Assembly: GCF_902706285.1 (NCBI RefSeq)
Contig: NZ_CACSKD010000011.1
Coordinates: 62,001 to 126,000, forward strand
DNA length: 64,000 nucleotides
Reading direction: 5' to 3'
From: Rhizobium sp. 18055
GTDB taxonomy: Bacteria > Pseudomonadota > Alphaproteobacteria > Rhizobiales > Rhizobiaceae
The notes under the pieces are model-generated. The model did not search any database and had not been told where the DNA came from. It worked only from the letters and a program-made list of their open reading frames with translations. The translations under genes and the position numbers were made by a program. This document shows, one piece after another, positions 1 through 10,182 of the stretch (its first letter is position 1; each line of letters starts with the position of its first letter).

Positions 1-28
1 AGCTAAGTTTGTAGCAGCTAGATAATCA

Positions 29-56
29 TGCCGGGCCGCAAAGCCCGGCATTTTTT
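29..56 (+). terminator. Rho-independent terminator of a gene left of the window
   Basis: A perfect 8-bp stem (TGCCGGGC / GCCCGGCA) with a 6-nt loop is followed by six T residues on the plus strand. It should end a plus-strand transcript that starts outside the window. There is no T-run in the opposite direction, so it is a weaker candidate for pepT, which converges on it. Confidence 0.85.
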
Positions 57-67
57 ATGCGAAATCG

Positions 68-1300
68 CTAAGCGCGCTCTTCCCAAACCCTGGCGATCTC
101 GACGATCGTCTTCGCGGCCTTTTCCATGTCCTGCCGGCTCACCCATTCGAGCGGCGAGTGGAAGGCGTGGCCGCCGGCGAAGATGTTGGGGCAGGGCAGG
201 CCCATGAACGACAGTCGCGATCCATCGGTGCCGCCGCGAATGCTGCCGCGCACCGGCTCCATCCCGGCCCGGCGGATGCCCTCGACGGCGTGCTCGACAA
301 TCTCCGGATGCTGGTCGACCACGTCCTTCATGTTGCGATACTGCTGGGTGACCTTGAAGCTGTAGCTCGAGCCCGGATAGCCGGCCATCACCTCTTTCAC
401 GATCGCTTCCAGCATGGCTTCCTTGGTGGCGAGCCCGTCATTGTCGAAATCGCGGATGATCAGGTCGATCTCCGCCTTCTCCATCGATCCGGTCACGCCG
501 GTCGGATGAATGAAGCCCTCTCGCCCCGAGGTCGTCTCCGGCCCCATGTCTTTCGGCAGCCGGTCGATGATCGCGCCGGCGATCTTGATGGCATTCTCCA
601 TCTTGTCCTTGGCAAAGCCCGGATGGATGGCGACGCCCTGGATCGTGATCTCCACGCCATCGGCCGAGAACGTCTCGTCCTCGATATGCCCCGCGGTCGA
701 GCCATCCATCGTATAGGCGAAGGCCGCGCCGAGCTTCACGAGATCGACCTTGTTGACCCCGCGGCCAATCTCCTCGTCAGGCGTGAACAGGATCTTGATC
801 GTCCCGTGCTTGATCTCTGGATGGGCGACCAGGAACTGTGCCGCCGTCATGATCTCGGCAATGCCCGCCTTGTCGTCGGCGCCAAGCAGCGTCGTGCCGT
901 CGGTGGTGATGATGTCGTTGCCGATCTGGTTCTTCAGCTCCGGATGCTCACTGACCCGGATCACCTGCGCGGGATCGCCGATCAGCCGGATATCGCCGCC
1001 GTCATAGCTCTTCACCATCTGCGGCTTCACATTGGTGCCGCTGAAGTCGGGCGCCGTATCCATGTGCGAGCAGAAGCAGATCACCGGAACCGGCTTGCTC
1101 GTGTTGGAAGGGATGGTCGCGTAGATATAGCCATGCTCGTCGAGATGCGCGTCCGAAAGCCCGATCGCCAAAAGCTCCTCGACCAGCACCCGGCCGAGGT
1201 CCTTCTGCTTCTCGGTGGAGGGCTGGCTTGGCGATTGCGGGTCGGATTGGGTGTCGATGACGACGTAGCGGAGGAAACGATCGGTAACGGTATCGGTCAT
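68..1300 (-). CDS. pepT: Peptidase T (tripeptide aminopeptidase, M20B)
   Basis: A cytoplasmic dizinc aminopeptidase that removes the N-terminal residue from tripeptides. At 410 aa it has the usual PepT length. Visible M20 metal-site motifs include SHMDTAPD (metal His and bridging Asp), GADDKAG, TPDEEIGRG (catalytic and metal Glu), the GGTDGS loop and a C-terminal GGHAFHSPLEW His. The ATG at 1300 is preferred over the in-frame TTG at 1312 (four extra residues) because neither has a strong ribosome site and ATG is the commoner start. It lies 45 bp after kdpE on the same strand with no clear terminator between, so it may be read through from the kdp operon; that link is inferred. Confidence 0.95.
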   Translation of the reverse strand: MTDTVTDRFLRYVVIDTQSDPQSPSQPSTEKQKDLGRVLVEELLAIGLSDAHLDEHGYIYATIPSNTSKPVPVICFCSHMDTAPDFSGTNVKPQMVKSYDGGDIRLIGDPAQVIRVSEHPELKNQIGNDIITTDGTTLLGADDKAGIAEIMTAAQFLVAHPEIKHGTIKILFTPDEEIGRGVNKVDLVKLGAAFAYTMDGSTAGHIEDETFSADGVEITIQGVAIHPGFAKDKMENAIKIAGAIIDRLPKDMGPETTSGREGFIHPTGVTGSMEKAEIDLIIRDFDNDGLATKEAMLEAIVKEVMAGYPGSSYSFKVTQQYRNMKDVVDQHPEIVEHAVEGIRRAGMEPVRGSIRGGTDGSRLSFMGLPCPNIFAGGHAFHSPLEWVSRQDMEKAAKTIVEIARVWEERA

Positions 1301-1345
1301 GGCGCGGTCCAATTCAGATCTATCAAATACCGACTGGTGTAGACC

Positions 1346-2074
1346 TCATCCGCCATTCGGTGAAGCATTTTCGCTGGCCGGCAGATCAGCCTCGCGCAGC
1401 CGGTAGCCAACGCCGGTCTCGGTGGTGATGTATTGCGGCTGATCCGGCGCCGCCTCGATCTTCTGCCGCAATTGGCGCACATAGACACGAAGATACTGCA
1501 CGTCGGCGGCCGGTCCCCAGATCTGCTTCAGCATGAACTGGTGCGTCAGCACCTTGCCGGAATATTGGGCCAGTACCCTGAGTATATCGTATTCCTTCGG
1601 CGACAGCTTGATCTCGCGGTCATCGACCTTGACCATCCGCTTGACCAGATCGATCGACAGCCCGCCGGTGCGAAACACCGCCTTCTCGCCCTGCTGCTGC
1701 AGCCGGTGGCGCAGCGCCACGCGGATGCGGGCGCCAAGCTCGTTCATCCCGAACGGCTTGGTCACATAGTCGTCGGCCCCGGTCTCCAGCGCCTTGACGA
1801 TCCCTGCCTCGTCGGTGCGGCTCGACAGGATGACGACGGGCGTCGCCAGTCCCTGCTCGCGCCATTCGCGCAACAGCTCGTAGCCCGGCATGTCGGGCAG
1901 GCCGAGATCCAGCACGATCAGATCGGGCGCGGCCTGCTTGGCGACATCACGCGCGGTCGCGGCATTCGGCGCCTCGTGCACCTCGTAGCCCTGCGCCGTC
2001 AGCCCGACGCGCAGCAGCTTGCGGATGGGTGGCTCGTCATCGACGACGAGGATTTTTACGGGCGAACCGGTCAT
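1346..2074 (-). CDS. kdpE: KdpE response regulator (OmpR/PhoB type)
   Basis: The transcriptional activator of the kdp operon, phosphorylated by KdpD when potassium is low. The 242-aa protein has an N-terminal receiver domain (acidic D12/D13, phosphoacceptor D56, K106 in VTKPF) and a C-terminal winged-helix domain (about 140-230) ending in the YxxTETGVGYRL pattern typical of the OmpR family. The start is the ATG at 2074, which shares ATGA with the kdpD stop; the frame stays open upstream, but that extension is a shadow of kdpD. The 4-bp overlap implies translational coupling with kdpD. Confidence 0.96.
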   Translation of the reverse strand: MTGSPVKILVVDDEPPIRKLLRVGLTAQGYEVHEAPNAATARDVAKQAAPDLIVLDLGLPDMPGYELLREWREQGLATPVVILSSRTDEAGIVKALETGADDYVTKPFGMNELGARIRVALRHRLQQQGEKAVFRTGGLSIDLVKRMVKVDDREIKLSPKEYDILRVLAQYSGKVLTHQFMLKQIWGPAADVQYLRVYVRQLRQKIEAAPDQPQYITTETGVGYRLREADLPASENASPNGG

Positions 2075-4779
2075 CTCAAATCTTCCATTCTCGCAACGTC
2101 GTTGGGTCTGGGCAGCCGGATGGTGAACACGGCGCCCGATCGGTCGGTGCGGTTTCCGGCAGTGATCGTGCCACCCATCGCCTCGATGAAGCCGCGGCAG
2201 ATCGACAGGCCAAGCCCGGTGCCGGCCCGCACCTGATCGCCCTTGCGCACCCGGTAGAACGTGTCGAACACCCGGTCGAGATCGCCGGGCGGAATGCCCG
2301 GTCCGCTGTCCGATACCTGCACCATGACATTGCCGGTCCCGGTCCACCCCCTGATCTCGATGGTCGATCCCTCCGGCGCATATTTGGCGGCATTGTCGAG
2401 CAGGTTGAACAGCACCTGCTCGAACAGCACGGGATCGACGCGCACGACAGGCAGATCGGCTGGGATCGTCACATGCACGCCATGATGCGCCAGGATCTTC
2501 GCCGCCCGACGCAACGCGCTGCCGGTGATATCGCCGACATCGTGCAGCGCATAATTCGGCTCCATCGCCCCTGACTCGATCCGGGTCATGTCGAGCAGAT
2601 TGGCAATGAAGCGGTTGAGCCGCTCGGATTCATCGACCACGGTCGAGAGCAGATCCTTGCGATCCTCCTCGGTCATCGAGGCGAAGTAGTCGCGCAGTGT
2701 TGTCGATGCACCGAGCACGGCAGCCAGCGGCGTCTTCAGGTCGTGCGAGATCGAGGTCAGCAGCGCCGAGCGCAGCCGGTCGGCCTCTGCCGCAAGCTTC
2801 GCCTGGTCGACATCGGCCACCAGCTGGATGCGCTCGATTGCAAGGGCTGCCTGGTCGGCCAGCGCATCGAGCAGCCTCTGTTGCTCCGGTGTCAAAAGCG
2901 GCCCGTCCCGCCGGTCGCTGTCGAGGCCGATGACGCCGACGGCGGCGCGACCGGTGCGCAGCGGCACATAGAGGCGCTTGGCGCCGGGCAGCGTATCGGC
3001 GCCACGGCCGGCAGCGTGATTGTGCTCCCAGGCCCAGCGCGCCGCGGCGATATCGGCATCATCGAGCGTATCGTCAGGCGGATAGCCGGCCTTGACCGCA
3101 ATCGTCCCGTCCTCGGGCAGAAGCAGAACCACCCGCACCCTGAGCATCGAGGCCAGCTGGAACGCTGTCGCCCACAGCACGTCGTCGAGCGTGCCGGTGC
3201 CGGCGAGCTTCTTGGAAAACAGGTAGAGGTCTTCGGTTGTCCGCGCTCTTTGCCGCGCGGCCGAGGCCTGCCGCTGGACGGTGGCCGTCAGGTTGCTGGC
3301 AACGATGGCGACGCCGAGGAAGAAGAACAGCGCCAGCACGCTTTCTGGATCGCTGATCGTCAGCGTATAGCGCGGCGGCAGGAAGAAGAAGTTGAACGAG
3401 AAGGCGCCGAGCAGACACGAAAACAGCGCCGGCCGCAGCCCGTGCAGCACAGCGGAGGTCAGCACCGCCATCAGGAACACCAGCGCCAGATTGCGCACGT
3501 CGAGCACCTGATCGAGCACGATGCCGACAACAAGCGCAATCGCCACGTAGAGTGTCGCCAGCAGATAGGCGCGGATCTCGAAGGCAGGCGTGGCCGTAGC
3601 CGTCTTCACGCCGCGCTGTGACGTTGCCCGCGTCTCGTCGCCAGAGATCACATGAACGCTGATATCGCCGGCTTTGCGGATCAGCTGGCTGGCGGAGGAT
3701 GGCGAGAACCACTCCCGCCACGCCGGCTGTTTCGGCGCGCCAATGACGATGTGGGTGACGTTGTTTGAGGCCGCATAGCGGACCAGCTCTTCCGAGGTCT
3801 CGCGACCCGGAACGGTGATCGCCTCGGCGCCGAGCTGTTCGGCGAGCCTGAGATTGGCGGCCAGCGTGTCGCGCTCTGCCTCGGACAGATTGATCGAGCG
3901 ATTGGTCTCGACATAGACCGCCGCCCAAGGCGCACGCAGCCGCGAGGCCATCCGCGCCGCATAGCGCACCAGCGACGCCGAAACAGGATGATGATCGACC
4001 GACACCAGCACCCGCTCGCTGGCGGCCCACGGCCCGGAGATCGCATGCGCCTGCATGTGCGTCAGCAGCTGGTCGTCCACCCGCTGGGCGGTGCGCCTCA
4101 GCGCCAGTTCGCGCAGCGCCGTCAGGTTGCCCGGGGTGAAATAGTTGGTCAGCGCCTTCTCGGCGGTCTTCGACACATAGACCTTCCCGTCATGCAGCCG
4201 CTTGATCAGGTCATCGGGCGTCAGGTCGATGATCTCGACATCGTCAGCCATGTCGATCACCGAATCCGGCACCGTCTCGCGCACCCGGATGCGGGTGATC
4301 TGCGAGACCACGTCGTTCAGGCTCTCGACATGCTGGATGTTCAGCGTCGAATAGACGTCGATGCCGCGGTCGAGCAGTTCCTTCACATCGAGATAGCGCT
4401 TCGGATGCCGGCTGCCCTCGGCATTGGTGTGGGCGAGTTCATCGACCAGCACCAGATCCGGCTTGCGGGCGAGGATGGCATCGATATCCATCTCCTCCAG
4501 CCGCCGGCCCTTGTAGTCCACAGTCACCCGCGGCACGATCTCGAAACCGGCCAGCATCGCCTGCGTTTCCTTGCGGCCGTGGGTCTCGACCACGCCGACC
4601 ACGACATCGACACCGTCGGAGATCTTTGCATGGCCGGAGGCCAGCATTTCGTATGTCTTGCCGACGCCGGGTGCCGCCCCCAGAAAGATCTTCAACCGCC
4701 CACGCGTCTCCGCCCGCGCTTTCTCAAGCAGCGCATCGGGCGATGGCCTGCCGGCCTGCTCGCGATTGTCGTCTGGCAT
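2071..4779 (-). CDS. kdpD: KdpD sensor histidine kinase
   Basis: Membrane sensor kinase that controls KdpE in response to potassium or osmotic state. At 902 aa it is full length. Order of parts: KdpD domain with Walker A GAAPGVGKT (34-42), a Usp-like domain (about 250-370), four closely spaced hydrophobic segments (about 400-500, DUF4118), a GAF-like region, the HisKA box SISHDLKTPL with phospho-His H679, and a HATPase domain with DNAAKYAP, DSGPGIP and GTGLGLSI motifs. It is 120 bp downstream of kdpC and overlaps kdpE by 4 bp. No frameshift or missing key residue is visible. Confidence 0.97.
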   Translation of the reverse strand: MPDDNREQAGRPSPDALLEKARAETRGRLKIFLGAAPGVGKTYEMLASGHAKISDGVDVVVGVVETHGRKETQAMLAGFEIVPRVTVDYKGRRLEEMDIDAILARKPDLVLVDELAHTNAEGSRHPKRYLDVKELLDRGIDVYSTLNIQHVESLNDVVSQITRIRVRETVPDSVIDMADDVEIIDLTPDDLIKRLHDGKVYVSKTAEKALTNYFTPGNLTALRELALRRTAQRVDDQLLTHMQAHAISGPWAASERVLVSVDHHPVSASLVRYAARMASRLRAPWAAVYVETNRSINLSEAERDTLAANLRLAEQLGAEAITVPGRETSEELVRYAASNNVTHIVIGAPKQPAWREWFSPSSASQLIRKAGDISVHVISGDETRATSQRGVKTATATPAFEIRAYLLATLYVAIALVVGIVLDQVLDVRNLALVFLMAVLTSAVLHGLRPALFSCLLGAFSFNFFFLPPRYTLTISDPESVLALFFFLGVAIVASNLTATVQRQASAARQRARTTEDLYLFSKKLAGTGTLDDVLWATAFQLASMLRVRVVLLLPEDGTIAVKAGYPPDDTLDDADIAAARWAWEHNHAAGRGADTLPGAKRLYVPLRTGRAAVGVIGLDSDRRDGPLLTPEQQRLLDALADQAALAIERIQLVADVDQAKLAAEADRLRSALLTSISHDLKTPLAAVLGASTTLRDYFASMTEEDRKDLLSTVVDESERLNRFIANLLDMTRIESGAMEPNYALHDVGDITGSALRRAAKILAHHGVHVTIPADLPVVRVDPVLFEQVLFNLLDNAAKYAPEGSTIEIRGWTGTGNVMVQVSDSGPGIPPGDLDRVFDTFYRVRKGDQVRAGTGLGLSICRGFIEAMGGTITAGNRTDRSGAVFTIRLPRPNDVARMEDLR

Positions 4780-4836
4780 GCGGTTCGGTTCTTTCTGACG
4801 AGGCCGGATACAGGGCTCGGCATCACCTCAAGTTCT

Positions 4837-4869
4837 CCCTCATCCCTGTGCTCGTCAAAGGAATGAGGG
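4837..4869. repeat. Imperfect palindrome between kdpC and kdpD
   Basis: CCCTCAT and ATGAGGG arms bracket CCTGTG / CAAAGG-type inner arms with two mismatches, giving a long imperfect hairpin in the only sizeable gap of the kdp structural and regulatory genes. There is no T-run on the minus strand, so it is not a standard terminator. It could be a degenerate rhizobial palindromic repeat, or an mRNA stability element lowering kdpDE output relative to kdpABC; both are inferences. Confidence 0.4.
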
Positions 4870-4899
4870 GTGCTCAAAGTGGTGGCCAACCCCCTGCTT

Positions 4900-5469
4900 T
4901 TACTGACTCATAGAAGCATCAAGCCTCTGGTTCAATGCGAGAACATTGACGACAGGCTCGCCGAGAAAGCCGAGCTCGCGGTTCTCGACCACACCATCCA
5001 CCAGCGCTTTCACCTTGGCCTCGTCCAAGCCACGTGCCTTGGCGACGCGCGGCACCTGGAAATAGGCAGCCTCCGGCGAAACGTCAGGATCGAGACCGCT
5101 GCCCGATGCCGTGACCAGATCGATCGGCACCGCCGCATCGGGATTGGTCGTCTTCGCCGCCGCATAGTCGGCCTTCACCCGGTCGAGCAGCTTCTGGCTG
5201 GTTGGCCCGAGGTTGGAGCCGCTGGAGCTGGCCGCATTGTAGCCGTCGCCGGCAGCCGATGGCCGGCCGTGGAAGTAGGTTTCGCCGGTAAACGCCTGGC
5301 CGATCAGCGTCGAGCCGATCACCTTGCCGTCCTTCTCAATCAGGCTGCCATTGGCCTTGGCGGGGAACAGCGCCTGGGCGGCGCCGGTCATGGCAAGCGG
5401 GTAGACGAGGCCGGTGATCACGGTGGTGGCGACGATCATCACGATCGCCGGACGGAGTTGTTTCAACAT
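4900..5469 (-). CDS. kdpC: KdpC, K+-transporting ATPase subunit C
   Basis: Accessory subunit of the high-affinity KdpFABC potassium pump, anchored by one N-terminal membrane helix (about residues 8-30) with a periplasmic soluble domain. At 189 aa it has the usual length. Family features include the STLIGQ-F segment, the YFHGRPSA motif and the conserved tail region GSGLDPDVSPEAA. It starts 12 bp after kdpB on the same strand, as in other kdp operons. Start ATG at 5469 with a plausible upstream purine-rich stretch. Confidence 0.96.
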   Translation of the reverse strand: MLKQLRPAIVMIVATTVITGLVYPLAMTGAAQALFPAKANGSLIEKDGKVIGSTLIGQAFTGETYFHGRPSAAGDGYNAASSSGSNLGPTSQKLLDRVKADYAAAKTTNPDAAVPIDLVTASGSGLDPDVSPEAAYFQVPRVAKARGLDEAKVKALVDGVVENRELGFLGEPVVNVLALNQRLDASMSQ

Positions 5470-5481
5470 GGTCGTGTTTCC

Positions 5482-7569
<2,088 letters not shown>

Positions 7570-7617
7570 AAGAGAACTCCAGCGTTTGAGACGAGGGTGT
7601 GGCGACCGGCAGACCGG

Positions 7618-7785
7618 TCAGCCCGAAATCAGTTTGTAGGCGGCGGCCGCGACCAGAAGGGCGGCCAGCATGAGGAGAATGACGTCTGAGGCGCGGATCG
7701 ACCGTCCCGGACCTCCGCTCGTCGCCCGCCCCGGAAAACCGGAGCGGGAATTGTGCCTGAGGCGCCTGAAATGCCGGATCAGCAT
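7618..7785 (-). CDS. 55-aa single-span membrane protein between kdpA and kdpB
   Basis: A small ORF filling almost all of the 223-bp kdpA-kdpB gap. From ATG 7785 it has a basic N-terminal half (RHFRRLRH..., several Arg and Gly) and a C-terminal hydrophobic helix (about residues 34-53, VILLMLAALLVAAAAYKLIS). Positive charges before the helix suggest an N-in orientation. A GAGG sequence 5 nt before the ATG, and an in-frame GTG one base after the kdpA stop, suggest coupled translation. I do not recognise the family. Its position and topology suggest a Kdp-associated subunit like KdpF, but that is inference. Codon use is GC-rich at third positions, consistent with a real gene. Confidence 0.6.
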   Translation of the reverse strand: MLIRHFRRLRHNSRSGFPGRATSGGPGRSIRASDVILLMLAALLVAAAAYKLISG

Positions 7786-7792
7786 CGTCACC

Positions 7793-9496
7793 TCAGAAGC
7801 TCTGGCCGGAGATCATCATCAGGTGCTCGATGACAGGGCCGAGTGCCAGCGCCGGGAAGAAGGTCAAGCCGCCAACGATGACGATGGTGCCGGTCAAAAG
7901 GCCGACGAACAGCGGGCCATCGGTCGGGAAGGTGCCGTTGGAGGCGGGAACCGTCTTCTTGGCGGCCAGCGAGCCTGCGATTGCAAGGGCTGGAATGATC
8001 ACCAGAAAGCGGCCGGCCAGCATGGCGATGCCGAGCGTGATGTTGTACCAGGGCGAATTCCCGGTCAGCCCGCCGAAGGCCGAGCCGTTGTTGGCGGCAG
8101 CCGACGAGTAGGCGTAGAGGATTTCCGAGAAGCCATGCGGACCGGCAGTCCCGACCGATGCCACCGCAGACGGTAGCACGCTCGCAATCGCCGTGAAGGT
8201 CAGCATCGTCAGCGGCAGGCAGAGAATGGCAAGCACCGCCATCTTCATCTCCTTCGCCTCGATCTTCTTGCCGAGATATTCAGGCGTACGCCCGACCATC
8301 AGGCCGGCCACGAAGATGGCGATGATGACGAACAGGAGAATGCCGTAGAAGCCCGCGCCGACACCGCCGACGATCACTTCGCCGAGCTGCATGTTGATCA
8401 GCGGGATCAGCCCGCCGAGCGCCGTGAACGAGCCATGCATGGCATTGACCGCGCCACACGAGGCCGCCGTGGTGATGACGGCAAACAGCGACGACAAGGT
8501 GATGCCGAACCGGACTTCCTTGCCTTCCATATTGCCGCCTTCAAGACCGAAGGCATGCATCAGCGGATTGCCGGCAGCTTCCGCCCAGTAGGTGACGCCG
8601 ACGCCGATCAGAAACAGCACGAACATGCTGGCGAGAATTGCCCAGCCCTGACGCTGATTGCCGACCATGCGGCCGAAGACGTTGGTGAGTGCCGCACCGA
8701 TCGCGAAGATCGCCACCATCTGGATCAGGTTGGAGATCGCATCCGGGTTTTCGAACGGGTGCGCCGAGTTGGCATTGAAGAAGCCGCCACCATTGGTGCC
8801 GAGCATCTTGATCGCCAGCTGCGAGGCAACCGGGCCAACGGCAATCGTCTGCTTGGCACCCTCGAGCGTGGTGGCATCGACATAGGCGCCCATCGTCTGC
8901 GGCACGCCGAGATAGACGAACACCAGCGTCAGGACGATGCAGAGCGGCAGCAGGATGTAGAAGGTGGCGCGGGTCATATCGACCCAGAAATTGCCGACCG
9001 CCTTGCCGGATGCGCGCGAAAAGGCGCGGATGAGGGCCATGGCAATCGCAATGCCGGTGGCCGCCGACAGGAAGTTCTGCACCGTAAGCCCGGCCATCTG
9101 GGTCAGATACGACATGGTGCTTTCGCCGCCGTAGTTCTGCCAGTTGGTGTTGCTGACGAAGCTGACGGCGGTGTTGAACGAAAGCTCGGGGCCAACTGTC
9201 GGCATGCCTTCAGGGTTGAAGGGCAGCACCGCCTGCAGCCGCATCAGCGCATAAAGCACCAGCACGCCGCAGAGGTTGAAGGCGAGCAGCGAGATCGCGT
9301 ATGTCGTCCAGTGCTGCTCTTCCCGTTCGCTGGTGCCGGAAAGGGCATAAAGCCCACGTTCGATCGGAACGAGGACCGGTGACAGGAATGTGCGCTCGCC
9401 CGTGAAGACACGCGTCATGTAGCCGCCGAGCGGTTTGACGAGCGCAAGAACGATCCCGCAGTAAAGCAGGATCTGAAGCCATCCGTTGAGGGTCAT
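7793..9496 (-). CDS. kdpA: KdpA, K+-selective channel-like subunit
   Basis: The potassium-binding and translocating subunit of KdpFABC, related to the Trk/Ktr channel superfamily. It is 567 aa with about ten hydrophobic segments. Selectivity-loop-like motifs are visible: SFVSNTNWQNYGGES, GTNGGGFFNANSAHPFENP, and AVNAMHGSFTALGG. The start ATG at 9496 has only a weak ribosome site, which fits translational coupling to the preceding small kdpF. It is followed after 1-7 bp by the 55-aa membrane ORF. Confidence 0.97.
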   Translation of the reverse strand: MTLNGWLQILLYCGIVLALVKPLGGYMTRVFTGERTFLSPVLVPIERGLYALSGTSEREEQHWTTYAISLLAFNLCGVLVLYALMRLQAVLPFNPEGMPTVGPELSFNTAVSFVSNTNWQNYGGESTMSYLTQMAGLTVQNFLSAATGIAIAMALIRAFSRASGKAVGNFWVDMTRATFYILLPLCIVLTLVFVYLGVPQTMGAYVDATTLEGAKQTIAVGPVASQLAIKMLGTNGGGFFNANSAHPFENPDAISNLIQMVAIFAIGAALTNVFGRMVGNQRQGWAILASMFVLFLIGVGVTYWAEAAGNPLMHAFGLEGGNMEGKEVRFGITLSSLFAVITTAASCGAVNAMHGSFTALGGLIPLINMQLGEVIVGGVGAGFYGILLFVIIAIFVAGLMVGRTPEYLGKKIEAKEMKMAVLAILCLPLTMLTFTAIASVLPSAVASVGTAGPHGFSEILYAYSSAAANNGSAFGGLTGNSPWYNITLGIAMLAGRFLVIIPALAIAGSLAAKKTVPASNGTFPTDGPLFVGLLTGTIVIVGGLTFFPALALGPVIEHLMMISGQSF

Positions 9497-9531
9497 CTTG
9501 ATTAACTTTCAATACCCGGCGCTATGAGAGA

Positions 9532-9621
9532 TCAGAATCGCTCAGGGCGGATGAGGGCATAGGTGAGGTAGACGGTGAGGAACACGGTCACGGCACCGCT
9601 GAGGACATAGTCGAATATCAC
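9532..9621 (-). CDS. kdpF: KdpF, small subunit of the Kdp pump
   Basis: A 29-aa single-helix lipid-like stabiliser of KdpFABC. It begins with GTG at 9621 (GGAG 7 nt upstream), reads MIFDYVLSGAVTVFLTVYL and ends in the family signature YALIRPERF. It is too short for usual ORF cut-offs. It lies 35 bp before kdpA and 12 bp after the 27-aa ORF. The match of both ends to the KdpF pattern makes the call firm. Confidence 0.93.
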   Translation of the reverse strand: MIFDYVLSGAVTVFLTVYLTYALIRPERF

Positions 9622-9633
9622 GGGCGTTCTCCG

Positions 9634-9717
9634 CTAAAGGCTGTCGCAGGCCTTGGTGTAGGCGACGCAGAGCACGAAAAAGACGATCGTGATGCCAAGC
9701 AGAACGATGTCGATCAT
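9634..9717 (-). CDS. 27-aa membrane ORF heading the kdp operon
   Basis: A mini-ORF directly upstream of kdpF, start ATG 9717 with GGAG 9 nt before it. It reads MIDIVLLGITIVFFVLCVAY and ends TKACDSL: one hydrophobic helix with a short polar Cys-containing tail. A second ATG at 9723 in another frame lies too close to the GGAG. From memory, short ORFs ending in a (C)D-x-L tail occur before kdpF in some other proteobacteria; I cannot check this. Function is unknown; it may be a further small Kdp-associated peptide or a leader peptide. Confidence 0.65.
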   Translation of the reverse strand: MIDIVLLGITIVFFVLCVAYTKACDSL

Positions 9718-9900
9718 CGACCATCACTCCTTCTGTTGTTTCTGGCTGTTGTTTCGGGCATTCATTTCGGAATGGAAGAAGCCGCGGAGACCGGATGGCC
9801 CGCGCTCGTTCTCGCAGTGTGTGGGGAAATCTCTCGATCACCCGGCCATCAATATGCGGCGGAAGCGCATTAAGGTTCGAGACGCGGGCAGGGGTGCCAA

Positions 9901-9917
9901 TATAAAAATCTTATAAA
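9901..9917 (-). promoter_or_regulatory. KdpE-like operator TTTATA-N5-TTTATA
   Basis: On the minus strand the sequence reads TTTATA AGATT TTTATA, then TTGGCACCCC. The known E. coli KdpE site is a 17-bp TTTATA-N5-TTTACA direct repeat just upstream of the kdp promoter, so this differs at one base of the second half-site. It lies about 184 bp upstream of the first ORF of the kdp operon in the correct orientation. It is also a rare AT-rich island in a GC-rich region. Confidence 0.65.
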
Positions 9918-10091
9918 TGCCGGGCGCCCGGATAAAGCAGACAAGATATGTGCCGCCGGCATTGGGAAACGAGCGCGTGTCTTGCGGACGCAGCCTGGGA
10001 TCGCAATGAAATGGCGATATCTCACCCATGATGTTCGAGGCGAAATCCGGCGATTCGGCCGTTTCAACCATGTTTCTGGCCAGTTTGGCGA

Positions 10092-10125
10092 AAGGTTCCA
10101 ACCATAAGGTTCCGACGTGAGGAAC
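10092..10125 (+). promoter_or_regulatory. Direct repeat AAGGTTCC plus inverted half-site upstream of the cassette
   Basis: AAGGTTCC occurs twice with a 6-nt spacer (10092-10099 and 10106-10113), and the second copy forms an inverted repeat with GGAAC at 10121-10125. The array ends about 57 bp before the start of the first cassette gene, a suitable position for an operator. The regulator is unknown; chance cannot be excluded for a motif of this size. Confidence 0.35.
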
Positions 10126-10182
10126 TGTCCCGCATTCGGCTGAAAAGCGGGATGCCGTTTGCAATGTATGAAGGCGAATGCG

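Larger units (their letters stand above)
9718..10182. other. Divergent regulatory region between kdp and the glycerophosphotransferase cassette
   Basis: 465 bp without a convincing gene. It holds the KdpE-like direct repeat (9901-9917), a direct plus inverted repeat in front of the cassette (10092-10125), and otherwise no structure I can assign. Short ORFs across it are shadows with no family resemblance. The kdp side has about 185 bp of leader between the KdpE-like site and the first ORF. No convincing -10 hexamer was found for kdp, although TTGGCA directly follows the KdpE-like repeat. Confidence 0.6.
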
